A DNA stretch of 44,874 bases, from contig JBCCEV010000008.1 in NCBI GenBank assembly GCA_039030125.1, forward strand, positions 1-44,874, given 5' to 3'. Numbering within the stretch: the first letter of the stretch is position 1; every line of letters begins with the position of its first letter. The notes under the pieces are model-generated. The model did no database searches, was not told the DNA's origin, and saw nothing but the letters and a program-made list of their open reading frames with translations. Below are positions 15,117-23,779 of this stretch, in pieces. This stretch comes from JBCCEV01 sp039030125 (GTDB lineage Bacteria; Pseudomonadota; Gammaproteobacteria; Ga0077536). A program made the position numbers and the translations under genes.

Positions 15117-16483
15117 TGCGAGTTCACCTGCTGGGGATATGCGGAACTTTTATGGGCGGGCTCGCTATGTTGGCCCGTGAACTCGGGCACGATGTGTCAG
15201 GCAGCGATGCCGGCATCTATCCGCCAATGAGTGACCAACTGCGTGCAATGGGAGTGCAGCTCATCGACGGCTATAGCGCCGCCGATCTCCCGGATGGCGT
15301 TGATCTGTTTGTTATCGGTAACGCACTTAGCCGTGGCAACGAAGCGGTCGAGGCGATATTGGATGGTCAGGTTCCATATGCGTCGGGACCGGAGTGGCTG
15401 CGCAGGTATGTCTTATCCGGCCGCCACGTTATCGCCGTGGCCGGCACGCACGGCAAAACAACGGTTAGCAGTCTTGTAGCGTGGCTGCTCGAAGCTAGCG
15501 GTATCGATTGCGGTTTCCTAATTGGCGGCGTACCCGAGAACTTTGGTGTTTCCGCGCGGCTTGGCTCGGCGTCTTGCTTTGTCGTCGAAGCCGACGAATA
15601 CGACACTGCATTTTTTGATAAGCGTTCTAAATTTCTTAGTTATCTCGCGCGCACCGCATTGATCAACAACCTTGAATTCGACCACGCAGATATATTCGAC
15701 AACCTCGGAGCAATTCAAAAGCAGTTCCATCATTTCGTGAGAACCGTACCTGCCAGCGGCAAGCTCATCTGTGCAGCAAACTCCCAGAACATAGACGAAA
15801 CTCTAGCAATGGGCTGTTGGTCGAGGCTTGAGTCCTTCGGCAGTGACGACGAATGCGATTGGCGCCTGTTGGACTACGATAAGGATTCTGATCGACTGCG
15901 TGTGAGAACACCAAGCGGCGTCGAAGTCACTGGCTCAACTTCACTGCGCGGCCGACACAACGCCTTAAATAGCGTGGCGGCGCTGGCGCTGATCGATGAT
16001 GTCGGAATTGATGCACGCGAGGCGATCAGGCATTTAAGTGCTTTCAAAAACGTGAAGCGGCGCCTCGAACTTAAAGCATGCGTGGGAGGAATCGAAATCT
16101 ATGACGATTTCGCTCATCATCCTACTGCTATCCGCGAAACCTTGAGCGCGGTAGAGGCGAACGACAGCGGCGGAAAAACGATCGCAATTCTTGAACCGCG
16201 TTCAAACACAATGCGCCAGGGCGTCCATAGAGATACGCTTAAACCTGCCTTGCGGGCGGCCGATTGGAGTCTCATGCTTGGGACTGAATCCTTGGATTGG
16301 ATGAAGGGGTTGGCGAGCGACGAAACTTTTGAGGTGCTCAATAGTGTTGAACAAATCATAAAGCGCGTGCTCGAATGCGCTCAATCAGGCGACCGTATCG
16401 TCATCATGAGCAACGGCGGTTTTGATGATATTCACAATCGCCTCATCACCCATCTGAGAGACAAATTCGATGAGCACAACTGA
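15116..16483 (+). CDS. mpl: UDP-N-acetylmuramate:tripeptide ligase (murein peptide recycling)
   Basis: Mpl joins the tripeptide L-Ala-D-Glu-mDAP, recovered from old murein, to UDP-MurNAc, so the peptide is reused. The 455-residue protein (E. coli 457) has the family start MRVHLLGICGTFMGGLAMLA, the Mur-ligase ATP loop AGTHGKTTVSSLVAW near residue 110, EADEYDTAFFDKRSKF around residue 160, and FAHHPTAIRETL in the C-terminal domain. Two consecutive ATGs (15113 and 15116) are possible; I use the second because it gives the conserved start. It overlaps the stop of the upstream membrane-protein gene and, by 14 bases, the start of the LON-domain gene. The tight packing suggests one operon. Confidence 0.95.
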   Translation: MRVHLLGICGTFMGGLAMLARELGHDVSGSDAGIYPPMSDQLRAMGVQLIDGYSAADLPDGVDLFVIGNALSRGNEAVEAILDGQVPYASGPEWLRRYVLSGRHVIAVAGTHGKTTVSSLVAWLLEASGIDCGFLIGGVPENFGVSARLGSASCFVVEADEYDTAFFDKRSKFLSYLARTALINNLEFDHADIFDNLGAIQKQFHHFVRTVPASGKLICAANSQNIDETLAMGCWSRLESFGSDDECDWRLLDYDKDSDRLRVRTPSGVEVTGSTSLRGRHNALNSVAALALIDDVGIDAREAIRHLSAFKNVKRRLELKACVGGIEIYDDFAHHPTAIRETLSAVEANDSGGKTIAILEPRSNTMRQGVHRDTLKPALRAADWSLMLGTESLDWMKGLASDETFEVLNSVEQIIKRVLECAQSGDRIVIMSNGGFDDIHNRLITHLRDKFDEHN

Positions 16484-17063
16484 GCGACCGTTATTTCCCC
16501 TCGGGACGGTCCTTTATCCCGGCGGTCATCTCCCCTTGCGGATCTTCGAGCCACGCTACCTTGAGATGGTTAGCCAATCGATGCGAGAGCAATCGCCGTT
16601 CGTCATTGTCCCGATCAGGTCCGGTATTGAAGTCGGTCAGATACCGGACATTTACCAGCAGGGCGTGTTAGCGACAATTATCGACTGGGATCAGGGCGAG
16701 GATGGCCTATTAGCAGTCACTATAGAGGGTTCGGAACGGGTGGCAATTAGCGAGCCGCGCGAAGGTGAACGGCTGCTCATGCACGGCACAACCGAACCCA
16801 TCGAAGAGTCAAGCCTTGATGACCAGGTTTCACCCGCAAATAGCTATCTAATCGAGCTTCTTGCGCAGTTACCCGCCGTTCAGCAAAGTTCCTCTGAAGT
16901 TGAGCAAGAAACGCAAAGCGCTACCTGGCTTGCCTATCGGCTGGCGGAGCACCTGCCGATGCCGCTAGCAACGAAATATGAGGTGCTGTGCGCCGGCTCC
17001 GGGGCGAACAAGCTAGATCTCGTCAGCCAGTGGGTCGCCGCAATGGTGAAGGAACAACGATAG
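16470..17063 (+). CDS. LON-substrate-binding (N-terminal) domain protein
   Basis: This 197-residue protein consists of only the LON N-terminal domain, the substrate-recognition part of Lon protease, without ATPase or protease parts. Recognisable pieces are PLFPLGTVLYPGGHLPLRIF near the start, EPRYLEMVSQSM, and the helical C-terminal half ending with LAEHLPMPLATKYEVL. Such stand-alone proteins are common in proteobacteria and their role is not settled. It starts with an ATG 14 bases inside mpl and is followed 88 bases later by lptD. Full-length lon is also in the window (right edge), so this is a separate paralogue and not a fragment of lon. Confidence 0.9.
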   Translation: MSTTERPLFPLGTVLYPGGHLPLRIFEPRYLEMVSQSMREQSPFVIVPIRSGIEVGQIPDIYQQGVLATIIDWDQGEDGLLAVTIEGSERVAISEPREGERLLMHGTTEPIEESSLDDQVSPANSYLIELLAQLPAVQQSSSEVEQETQSATWLAYRLAEHLPMPLATKYEVLCAGSGANKLDLVSQWVAAMVKEQR

Positions 17064-17151
17064 GGCCTGGAGTCGCGCATTTGATGCCATCGCCAAACTA
17101 TGCCAACTTAAGGCTAACGCTGGTGATGCTGAAGCGCCGTTCGAGCGCCCC

Positions 17152-19386
17152 ATGAGAACAATAACGATTTTGGTCGCTCTTGCGACCTTACAGACCGCCG
17201 TGAGCGCCGACCCGCTGCGCGAACGGCCAGAGGACTACGCGTGGCGATTATGTCCGCCAGAACGCGGCATACCCCTGCGCCCGTCATACGAAGATCCACT
17301 AACCCCCAGTGACCACACAGAGATCCGTGCCGATACCTCGCGAATCCTCAAAGAGGGGATCAGCGAGTTTACTGGTAACGTGGAGGTGATCCGCGGTCCG
17401 AGCGCCGTGAGTGGTGAGGTCGTTACCTACGACCCGACGACGGGGTTTGTTAACGCGGAGGGTCGAGCGCATGTGTGGGACCAAGGTTTCACTTGGTTTG
17501 GCGACTCCGCTTCGTATTCTCTCAACAGTGAAGTATCGCGATTGCACGATGGCAAATACTGGGTCTCCCAAAGCCGGGTGCGCGGCTATGCCGGAACCGT
17601 TGAGAACGACCGGGTTAATCAACTCACTACTCTTGAAGACGTTGATTACACAACCTGTCCCGAGAGCGGCCAAGATTGGTCAATGCGGGCCGACAAGATC
17701 ACGCTGAATCACGGCACGGACCGAGGGTCCGCCCGCAATGCTGTGCTGCGGGTCAAGAACGTGCCTGTTTTCTATCTTCCCTATATTAATTTTCCAATCA
17801 GCGACAAACGAAAATCCGGTTTTCTCGCACCACTGTTCGCGACCACCAACGAATCGGGGTTTGACTTTAGACTCCCTTATTACTGGAACATCGCGCCACA
17901 ACACGACGCCACGATCACCCCGAGGGTGATCACCGATCGCGGCGCTATGCTCGGCGGCCAATATCGCTACCTTCTTGAGCGTGGTCGAGGCGAATTTGAG
18001 TTTGAGGTGTTGCCTGATGATGACCTCAGCGATGGTGAAACGCGTTCGGCTTTTTCTTTCAAACATGATCAAAGATGGCAAGGTGGCCACCGACTGAACG
18101 TCGATTTCGCCAACGTTTCCGATGACCAATATTTCGAGGACTTCGGGCGCAGTATTGGCGTTACCAGCCAGCGCTTTGTCGATCGCAGAGCTGAGTATGT
18201 CTACCAAGTGCCGGGACTTTATGCTCGTACGTTCGTGCAAAGTTATCAATCGGTTGACGATACCATCCCAGGCCCGGCCCAACCTTACAAACGCATTCCG
18301 AGCATCACTGTTTATGCGGCAAAGAATATCGCCGGAACCAGATTCACCCCTGCCATCGAGAGTGATCTGACCTACTTCTCAAGACCCGACAGCGTCACGG
18401 GAGGACGCTTTGATATCCGGCCCGAACTCAAATACGACTATCGCAAGACTTATCTAGAGATCACACCGCGAGCCTCGGTGCGACAGACCCAATACTTTCT
18501 TGATCAGCCCGAAGGTTTTGACAGCAGTATTTCGCGCACCGTCCCCTCATTCGACTTAAATGCAAAGATTTTTCTCGAACGAAACTTCTCGATGTTCGGA
18601 CGAACGTTTTTTCAAACCTTGGAGCCACAGGTCTACTACCTTTTGATACCAAAAGTCGGTCAGGACGATATTCCAATATTCGACAGCGGGCGTTTCGATA
18701 TCAACTTTTTGACGTTGTTTCAAAACAATCGATTCTCAGGACGCGACCGGATCGGCGATGCCAACCAGGTCACGACCGCTTTGAGAAGCCAAATATTGGA
18801 CCAGGAGAACGGGCGCGAAGTGCTGAGGGTGAGTCTTGGGCAGATTCACTATTTTCGCGACCTAGAAATCACTACGGTACCCACTGCCGCCGCGGACGAC
18901 CGTAGCGCCTCGGAATTGATCGGCGAGGTGGTCAGTGACCTTGGCGCTGGATGGAAGGTCCGTGGCACCCTTCAGTGGGATCCCGATACCGCGACCACCC
19001 GCAAAGCGGCGTTCAATATCCGCTACAACCCCGACTTTAGGACCACCTTGAATCTTGGTTACCGGCTTCGCCGGTCGTTCGATAGTATCGAACAGCTTGA
19101 AGCGTCCGTGCGTTGGCCGATTTGGGAAAACCTCGGGCTTGTTGGGCGTTGGAATTACTCTTTGGTCGAAGAACAGACCTTGGAAGCGGTCGGCGGTTTG
19201 GAATACGAAAGCTGCTGCTGGGGCGCCCGGCTAGTATCACGGCGCTTTCTTCGCAACTCGGCGGGCGAATTCGACAACGGCGTTTTTCTCGAAGTGGCTT
19301 TCAGGGGGCTAGGCGGTTTTGGCCGGAAATCCAGCTCCCTGCTGCGCCGTGGAATACCGGGCTACGAAGACCCATTCAGCCGCTAA
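17152..19386 (+). CDS. lptD: LPS-assembly outer-membrane protein LptD
   Basis: LptD is the beta-barrel that, with LptE, inserts lipopolysaccharide into the outer leaflet of the outer membrane. The 744-residue protein begins with a signal peptide (MRTITILVALATLQTAVSA, cleaved about residue 19). An OstA/LptA-like periplasmic domain follows (about 50-200), then the barrel. The four cysteines needed for its long-range disulfides are all there: Cys34, Cys169 and the adjacent Cys688-Cys689 (YESCCWG), corresponding to C31, C173, C724 and C725 in E. coli. It is shorter than E. coli LptD (784). surA, a chaperone LptD depends on, follows. Upstream CCAACTT (17103) and GCTGA (17128) weakly resemble a sigma-E promoter. 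Confidence 0.96.
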   Translation: MRTITILVALATLQTAVSADPLRERPEDYAWRLCPPERGIPLRPSYEDPLTPSDHTEIRADTSRILKEGISEFTGNVEVIRGPSAVSGEVVTYDPTTGFVNAEGRAHVWDQGFTWFGDSASYSLNSEVSRLHDGKYWVSQSRVRGYAGTVENDRVNQLTTLEDVDYTTCPESGQDWSMRADKITLNHGTDRGSARNAVLRVKNVPVFYLPYINFPISDKRKSGFLAPLFATTNESGFDFRLPYYWNIAPQHDATITPRVITDRGAMLGGQYRYLLERGRGEFEFEVLPDDDLSDGETRSAFSFKHDQRWQGGHRLNVDFANVSDDQYFEDFGRSIGVTSQRFVDRRAEYVYQVPGLYARTFVQSYQSVDDTIPGPAQPYKRIPSITVYAAKNIAGTRFTPAIESDLTYFSRPDSVTGGRFDIRPELKYDYRKTYLEITPRASVRQTQYFLDQPEGFDSSISRTVPSFDLNAKIFLERNFSMFGRTFFQTLEPQVYYLLIPKVGQDDIPIFDSGRFDINFLTLFQNNRFSGRDRIGDANQVTTALRSQILDQENGREVLRVSLGQIHYFRDLEITTVPTAAADDRSASELIGEVVSDLGAGWKVRGTLQWDPDTATTRKAAFNIRYNPDFRTTLNLGYRLRRSFDSIEQLEASVRWPIWENLGLVGRWNYSLVEEQTLEAVGGLEYESCCWGARLVSRRFLRNSAGEFDNGVFLEVAFRGLGGFGRKSSSLLRRGIPGYEDPFSR

Positions 19387-19462
19387 GGCAAGCGGCTCAG
19401 CCGAAGCGATAGCCAGTTTGCGCTACAATACCGGTATCCATTCTTGAACTATCCCGCGACCC

Positions 19463-20749
19463 TTGTTCAGCTACAAACATCCAGCTTTTTCACTTATCAC
19501 CGCAGCGATTCTCGGATTCGCCGGAGCCACGCCCAGCGACGAACTTGACCGCATCATCGCGATCGTCGATCAGGACATCATTGTGCAAAGCGAGCTCGAC
19601 GAACAAATGCTAAGGGTTCGAGAGCAAATCCGTCAGAGTGGCGGGGAATCGCCGCCCACATCGGTGCTGGAACGCCAAGTGATTGAACGCTTGGTGCTCG
19701 AGAAGATCCAGCTCCAGCTCGCCGATGAGATCGGGGTGGACGTACCCGAAGAAGGCCTAAACCAAGCGATCATTGATATCGCCAGAAAAAATGATCTCTC
19801 CATGGATGAATTTCGCAGCATCCTAGAATCCGAAGGTTATGAATTCGAGGCCTTTAGGGCGCAAATCCGTCAAGAAATGACCGTGGCGGAATTAATTAAG
19901 GAGGAAGTTGGTCGTCGCGTTCGTGTGCTTCCCAGCGAGGTCGAAAATTATCTCCGCAACGAATCATTAGCAGGCGAATCCTCGGTTGAGTTTCGTATTT
20001 CCCACATTCTGATCGAGATCCCAGGTGGCGCGAATGACGATGAGGCCCGAGCAGCGCGCAGCGACGCGCAACGGGTTTTGGACGCAATCGTGGCAGGCGA
20101 CGATTTTACCAGTTTGGCGATTACCCGCTCCGATGGACAAAACGCCTTGGATGGCGGCGACCTTGGTTGGCGCAAAGCAGAACGTCTTCCATCGTTATTC
20201 ATCGAACCCCTTAGCCGACTTCAAATTGGTGAAGTCTCCGAGATCCTGACGAGTTCAAGCGGGTACCACATCATCAAACTAGTCGATAAACGCCAGGGAG
20301 AAAAAGTTCTCGTCGAGCAACACAACGTTCGCCATATCCTTATCGAAACCAACGAGCTCGTTGATGACCTGGCGGCTCTGGAACATTTAAGTCAGCTAAA
20401 GATCCGCCTTGAGTCGGGCGATGATTTCGCGACGCTTGCGAAAACCCATTCCGACGACCGGACCTCCGCTCTCGCCGGTGGCGATTTGGGCTGGGTCTCA
20501 AAGGGTCAAATGGTGCCCGAATTCGAGGAAATCATGGAGGTCGCTGACATCGGGATGTACGCGGGCCCGATAAAATCGGAATTTGGTTACCACATTCTTC
20601 AGGTTCGCGAACGCCGCACCATTGACGGCACCGAAGACGCTCAAAGGGCGCGGGCTCGCCGCGCTATCCAGCGGCGTAAATTCGATGAGGCTAGACAAGC
20701 TTGGTTGCGGCGGCTGCGCGACGAAGCCTATGTTGAATACCGTATTTGA
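19463..20749 (+). CDS. surA: Periplasmic chaperone / peptidyl-prolyl isomerase SurA
   Basis: SurA escorts unfolded outer-membrane proteins such as LptD through the periplasm. The 428-residue precursor equals the E. coli length. It has a signal peptide (about residues 1-23, FSLITAAILGFAGA), an N-terminal chaperone domain (DRIIAIVDQDIIVQSELDEQ), and two parvulin domains, each opening with an HIL motif (RISHILIEIPGG near 180, VRHILIETNELV near 290) and containing GGDLGW. A C-terminal helix returns to the chaperone core. The only sensible start is a TTG at 19463; no ATG or GTG lies upstream in frame, and the ribosome-binding site is poor, so output may be low. It overlaps pdxA by 20 bases. Confidence 0.94.
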   Translation: MFSYKHPAFSLITAAILGFAGATPSDELDRIIAIVDQDIIVQSELDEQMLRVREQIRQSGGESPPTSVLERQVIERLVLEKIQLQLADEIGVDVPEEGLNQAIIDIARKNDLSMDEFRSILESEGYEFEAFRAQIRQEMTVAELIKEEVGRRVRVLPSEVENYLRNESLAGESSVEFRISHILIEIPGGANDDEARAARSDAQRVLDAIVAGDDFTSLAITRSDGQNALDGGDLGWRKAERLPSLFIEPLSRLQIGEVSEILTSSSGYHIIKLVDKRQGEKVLVEQHNVRHILIETNELVDDLAALEHLSQLKIRLESGDDFATLAKTHSDDRTSALAGGDLGWVSKGQMVPEFEEIMEVADIGMYAGPIKSEFGYHILQVRERRTIDGTEDAQRARARRAIQRRKFDEARQAWLRRLRDEAYVEYRI

Positions 20750-21740
20750 CGCGCCAATACCACGCTTGGTGGTGTCGTCGGGAGAACCGGCCGGGATCGG
20801 CCCGGACTTGTGCGTCGAACTCCTGAGAAATCCACCTCGTCACTGTGAACTTGTCGTGGTCGCAGATCCGAGCATTATCGAACGGCGCGCGAGCGCACTT
20901 GGTCATGAAGGGCTCGATATAACGCGCTTTAATCCTGCACTTGCACGCTGCGCGAACCGCACGTTGATACTTCCTGTACAAGCGGCAAATAAGAATGCGC
21001 GGCCCGGAATTCTGGACCATCGCAACAGCGGCTACGTATTGAGTTGTCTCGACAAAGCGCTTGAGCTTTGTAGAAATGATGAACGGACTGCACTGGTGAC
21101 TGGCCCCATCCAAAAGTCGGTTATCAATGATGCCGGGATCGCTTTCACCGGGCACACCGAGTACCTCGCAGAAAAATGTGGCGTGGCGCTACCCGTGATG
21201 ATGCTTGTCAGCGGTCAACTGAGGGTATCTTTAGCCACCACTCATTTACCGCTCAGCGCGGTACCCGAAGCGCTGAATACGGCTTTAGTCGAAGAAGTTA
21301 TATCGATCACAGACCAAGGGTTACGCGCCCGGTTCGGCCTGGCCAATCCACGGCTTGCCGTGTGCGGTCTCAATCCTCACGCTGGCGAGTCAGGGCATCT
21401 TGGCCGTGAGGACGTGGACATCATCGCTCCGGCAATCCAGCGCCAGCGCGATGCAGGTTTGAACGTGGTGGGGCCCTTGGCCGCCGACACGGTGTTTTCT
21501 CCGCAAATCCGCACGCGTTACGACGCGGTTGTCGCGATGTTTCACGACCAGGGTTTGGCACCCCTGAAGGCGTTGGGATTCGGTGAGACCGTGAATGTCA
21601 CTTTGGGATTGCCAATCGTTAGAACCTCGGTCGACCACGGTACCGCGCTTGAACTTGCTGCCACGGGGGACGCGAAATCAGGCAGCATGCGCGCCGCACT
21701 GGCGACCGCTCAGGCAATGCTTAATAGCGGCGCGCCGTGA
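20730..21740 (+). CDS. pdxA: 4-hydroxythreonine-4-phosphate dehydrogenase
   Basis: PdxA oxidises 4-phosphohydroxy-L-threonine in the DXP-dependent route to pyridoxal phosphate. The 336-residue protein (E. coli 329) has SSGEPAGIGPDLCVELL near the start, the metal ligands in FTGHTEYLAEKCG and MFHDQGLAPLKALGFGETVN, and VRTSVDHGTALELA near the C-terminus. The start is the ATG at 20730, inside the last codons of surA; the longer open frame further upstream overlaps surA and is not real. It is followed by rsmA with a GTGA overlap. The order surA-pdxA-rsmA is the same as in E. coli. Confidence 0.96.
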   Translation: MLNTVFDAPIPRLVVSSGEPAGIGPDLCVELLRNPPRHCELVVVADPSIIERRASALGHEGLDITRFNPALARCANRTLILPVQAANKNARPGILDHRNSGYVLSCLDKALELCRNDERTALVTGPIQKSVINDAGIAFTGHTEYLAEKCGVALPVMMLVSGQLRVSLATTHLPLSAVPEALNTALVEEVISITDQGLRARFGLANPRLAVCGLNPHAGESGHLGREDVDIIAPAIQRQRDAGLNVVGPLAADTVFSPQIRTRYDAVVAMFHDQGLAPLKALGFGETVNVTLGLPIVRTSVDHGTALELAATGDAKSGSMRAALATAQAMLNSGAP

Positions 21741-22543
21741 AAGCGAAAAAAAAATTCAGTCAGAATTTTCTCGTCGACCAACCGACTATCGACAACATTA
21801 CTGAATTCATTAGGGCACGGCCAAACCAGCAGATCGTCGAAATCGGTCCGGGTAAGGGCGCTCTCACTGACCAACTCGCCCGGTGCGGTGCGCAGCTCAT
21901 TTTGATCGAAATTGATCGCGATCTAGCCGCCGCCTTACGCGCCCGATTCCAGAACAGCGAAAACGTCGAAGTTTTTCAGCAGGACATCCTTGAAACGGAT
22001 TTTCAGCGCTTCAAGGAGAGGGGGCTTGGATGGCGGATTGTCGGTAATTTGCCCTACCACATCTCCTCGCCAATTCTCCTGCGCTTCCTCAGCGACCCAA
22101 GCTGGTTCAGCGACGCGATATTTATGCTGCAAAAAGAAGTTGTTGATCGGCTCTGTGCCGAGCCGGGAACCAAGTCTTACGGCCGACTCACCGTCGCCGC
22201 CCAGGCCACCTGCATCATATCGCCCGGTTTTGAGATAACCCCCGACGCCTTCGACCCCATGCCGCGTGTGATCTCTAGTCTTGTGCGACTAGCCCCTCGC
22301 CCGCAACAACCGACCGCGGCAGTGCTCACGATCTGCGAACAGCTCACGCGCTTCGCGTTCAGCCAGCGGCGCAAGACGATCCGCAACAGCGTCGGCGCAC
22401 AGTTTCCCCTCGCGCCACTGGAAGCCGCCGGCATCGATGTGTCACGTCGACCCGAGGAAATCTCAGTTGAAAGGTATATCGCGGCTGCGCAGAACCTGCT
22501 GGAAAGCAGAAATCCCGCGCGGACCGGACCCGACGCAAACTAA
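21737..22543 (+). CDS. rsmA: 16S rRNA dimethyladenosine transferase (KsgA)
   Basis: RsmA dimethylates two adjacent adenines (A1518 and A1519 in E. coli) in the 3' hairpin of 16S rRNA, a late quality step in small-subunit assembly. The 268-residue protein has the SAM site KFSQNFLVDQ and VEIGPGKGALTDQLA, the acidic residue in LIEIDRDLAAAL, and the catalytic motif IV as NLPYHISSPIL (NLPYNIS in many homologues). The C-terminal domain includes FAFSQRRKTIRNSV. The start is GTG at 21737, overlapping the pdxA stop. In E. coli apaG follows at once; here a 6.8-kb block (aroE, cNMP-rhodanese, glnK-amtB, ubiK, comM) intervenes. Confidence 0.96.
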   Translation: MKAKKKFSQNFLVDQPTIDNITEFIRARPNQQIVEIGPGKGALTDQLARCGAQLILIEIDRDLAAALRARFQNSENVEVFQQDILETDFQRFKERGLGWRIVGNLPYHISSPILLRFLSDPSWFSDAIFMLQKEVVDRLCAEPGTKSYGRLTVAAQATCIISPGFEITPDAFDPMPRVISSLVRLAPRPQQPTAAVLTICEQLTRFAFSQRRKTIRNSVGAQFPLAPLEAAGIDVSRRPEEISVERYIAAAQNLLESRNPARTGPDAN

Positions 22544-22575
22544 CCTGTTGATCCAATATAGTTACCCACAAAAAC

Positions 22576-22584
22576 TGTGGATAA
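22576..22584 (-). promoter_or_regulatory. DnaA box (consensus), with a near-consensus partner
   Basis: TGTGGATAA is the exact reverse complement of the DnaA consensus TTATCCACA. Five bases to the left, TTACCCACA (22562-22570) matches it at 8 of 9 positions in the opposite orientation, so the two form an inverted pair around AAAAC. They lie 19-41 bases after rsmA. A DnaA titration or regulation site is possible. Without dnaA, mnmG, parA or more boxes nearby, this is unlikely to be oriC. Confidence 0.5.
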
Positions 22585-22867
22585 CCCTGTGAAAGATGCC
22601 GGGCATAACGCGCCTTAGGCTGCAAATTGTTACAAAAGTGTTAAGTTGGTCAAAATTTCATCACCAACAATATTTTGCTAAAAATCAATAGATTAGAGAA
22701 TCTGTCAAACACTGACTTGGGCCAGGGCCCGCCAAATACCGATATAACGACGCGGTTTTGCTGGAATGTGCATAAAAACTCTGCTGGCTAGATTGCTTGC
22801 CTGCGTTTTTTGAATATTTAAATCGGGAAACCGTGCTAAACCATTGAAGTGTGGAAGGACCAACCGG

Positions 22868-22902
22868 AAAAAAATCGAAGGCGGCGATCGGTTCGCGGCC
22901 GC
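22868..22902 (-). terminator. Probable terminator downstream of aroE
   Basis: On the minus strand, 17 bases past the aroE stop, GCGGC (22898-22902) can pair with GCCGC (22881-22885). Seven T (22868-22874) follow after a 6-base gap. The stem is GC-rich but short and the spacing to the U-run is loose, so this is a moderate call. Confidence 0.4.
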
Positions 22903-22919
22903 GGCCGTAATCACCAAAT

Positions 22920-23750
22920 CTAGCTCTGCATGACGCGCCTGATTTCCCTAATGACTGGAACGCTGCGCGGTTTAATACCGTGCCAAATCCGAAACGATTC
23001 AGCGGCCTGTTCAACGAGCATTCCCAAGCCGTCGGCCTGGCGATGGCCACCGTGCTCGCTCACCCACTGGAGAAGCGGGGTGGGCTCGGGCGCGTACATC
23101 ATGTCGTAGAAAAATGCGCCCTGCGACACGAGTTCTGCCGGTAGGGGCGGCCGGTCTCCGGCCAAACTCGACGAGGTTGCATTAATGACGAGGTCATAAT
23201 CGAACGCACGGACCTCTCCCCAAAGCTCCAGAGCAAAACGACTTTCGTTGAATTGCTGAAGGAGCCGCTCAGCCCGCGCCGGTGTCCGGTTGCAAATCGC
23301 GATCTGGCTGCAATCGCGCTGCAGCAACTCCGGTAAGACACCACGGGTAGCGCCGCCAGCGCCGAGCATCAACACCTTAGCGCCCGAGAGCTGCAAACCC
23401 AGGTTGTCTTCCAAGTCCCGCGCCAACCCGATCCCATCGGTATTGAATCCAGCAACTTCGTCACCCGCCAACTGGATAGTGTTTACCGCCTGCGCGCGGT
23501 CCGCGGCGAAATTAGTCGGTTGGCATAGGTCGAATGCCTCGACTTTCAAAGGCACGGTGACGTTGAGCCCGAGCCCGCCAGAGTCCCTAAATTCGGCAAC
23601 GAATTCGCTAAGCCTTCCAGCCTTGACCCGCTGGCGCGAGTATTGGAGTTCGATGCCCGTCTGTTTGGCGAACAGCGCGTGAATTTCTGGGGAGCGGCTG
23701 TGCTGGATCGGATCGCCGACCACGCAGAATTTTGAGGCCGAGTCCGGCAT
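22920..23750 (-). CDS. aroE: Shikimate dehydrogenase
   Basis: AroE reduces 3-dehydroshikimate to shikimate with NADPH in aromatic amino-acid synthesis. The 276-residue protein has the substrate-binding start VVGDPIQHSRSPEIHALFAK, the catalytic Lys in LNVTVPLKVEAFD (about residue 67), the catalytic Asp in GFNTDGIGLARDLE, the NADP loop MLGAGGATRGVLPELL and CNRTPARAERL. The C-terminal motif is DMMYAPEPTPLLQWV with ADGLGMLVEQAAESF. The ATG at 23750 lies 29 bases downstream of the cNMP-rhodanese gene on the same strand, so both are probably on one mRNA. That pairing is unusual and does not suggest a shared pathway. Confidence 0.96.
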   Translation of the reverse strand: MPDSASKFCVVGDPIQHSRSPEIHALFAKQTGIELQYSRQRVKAGRLSEFVAEFRDSGGLGLNVTVPLKVEAFDLCQPTNFAADRAQAVNTIQLAGDEVAGFNTDGIGLARDLEDNLGLQLSGAKVLMLGAGGATRGVLPELLQRDCSQIAICNRTPARAERLLQQFNESRFALELWGEVRAFDYDLVINATSSSLAGDRPPLPAELVSQGAFFYDMMYAPEPTPLLQWVSEHGGHRQADGLGMLVEQAAESFRIWHGIKPRSVPVIREIRRVMQS

Positions 23751-23779
23751 GCGCTTAATAGCGAGTCACAGGCCGGTCG

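Larger units (their letters stand above)
22544..22919. other. 376-base non-coding AT-rich gap with a DnaA-box cluster
   Basis: No convincing gene lies here. The left part holds a consensus DnaA box and a one-mismatch box in opposite orientation. Next is an AT-rich stretch (about 22625-22705) with two inverted repeats: GTTGGT/ACCAAC around TCAAAATTTCATC, and AGATT-AGAG-AATCT near 22690. The right part holds the probable aroE terminator. A minus-strand frame of 70 codons (22917-22705) exists but has no ribosome-binding site and a Ser/Arg/Pro-rich product resembling nothing. It could be a regulatory or replication-related region, or simply spacer at an old rearrangement point. Confidence 0.5.

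Noticed and set aside
17680..18282. A 200-codon minus-strand frame inside lptD
   Set aside because: lptD is continuous and has all its cysteines; this frame has no domain and no upstream signal.
22705..22917. A 70-codon minus-strand frame downstream of aroE
   Set aside because: It has a GTG start without a ribosome-binding site and an Arg/Ser/Pro-rich product, and it overlaps the likely aroE terminator.
22544..22919. Origin of replication (oriC)
   Set aside because: Only one consensus and one near-consensus DnaA box are present, and none of the usual oriC neighbours (dnaA, dnaN, gidA, parAB) is nearby.
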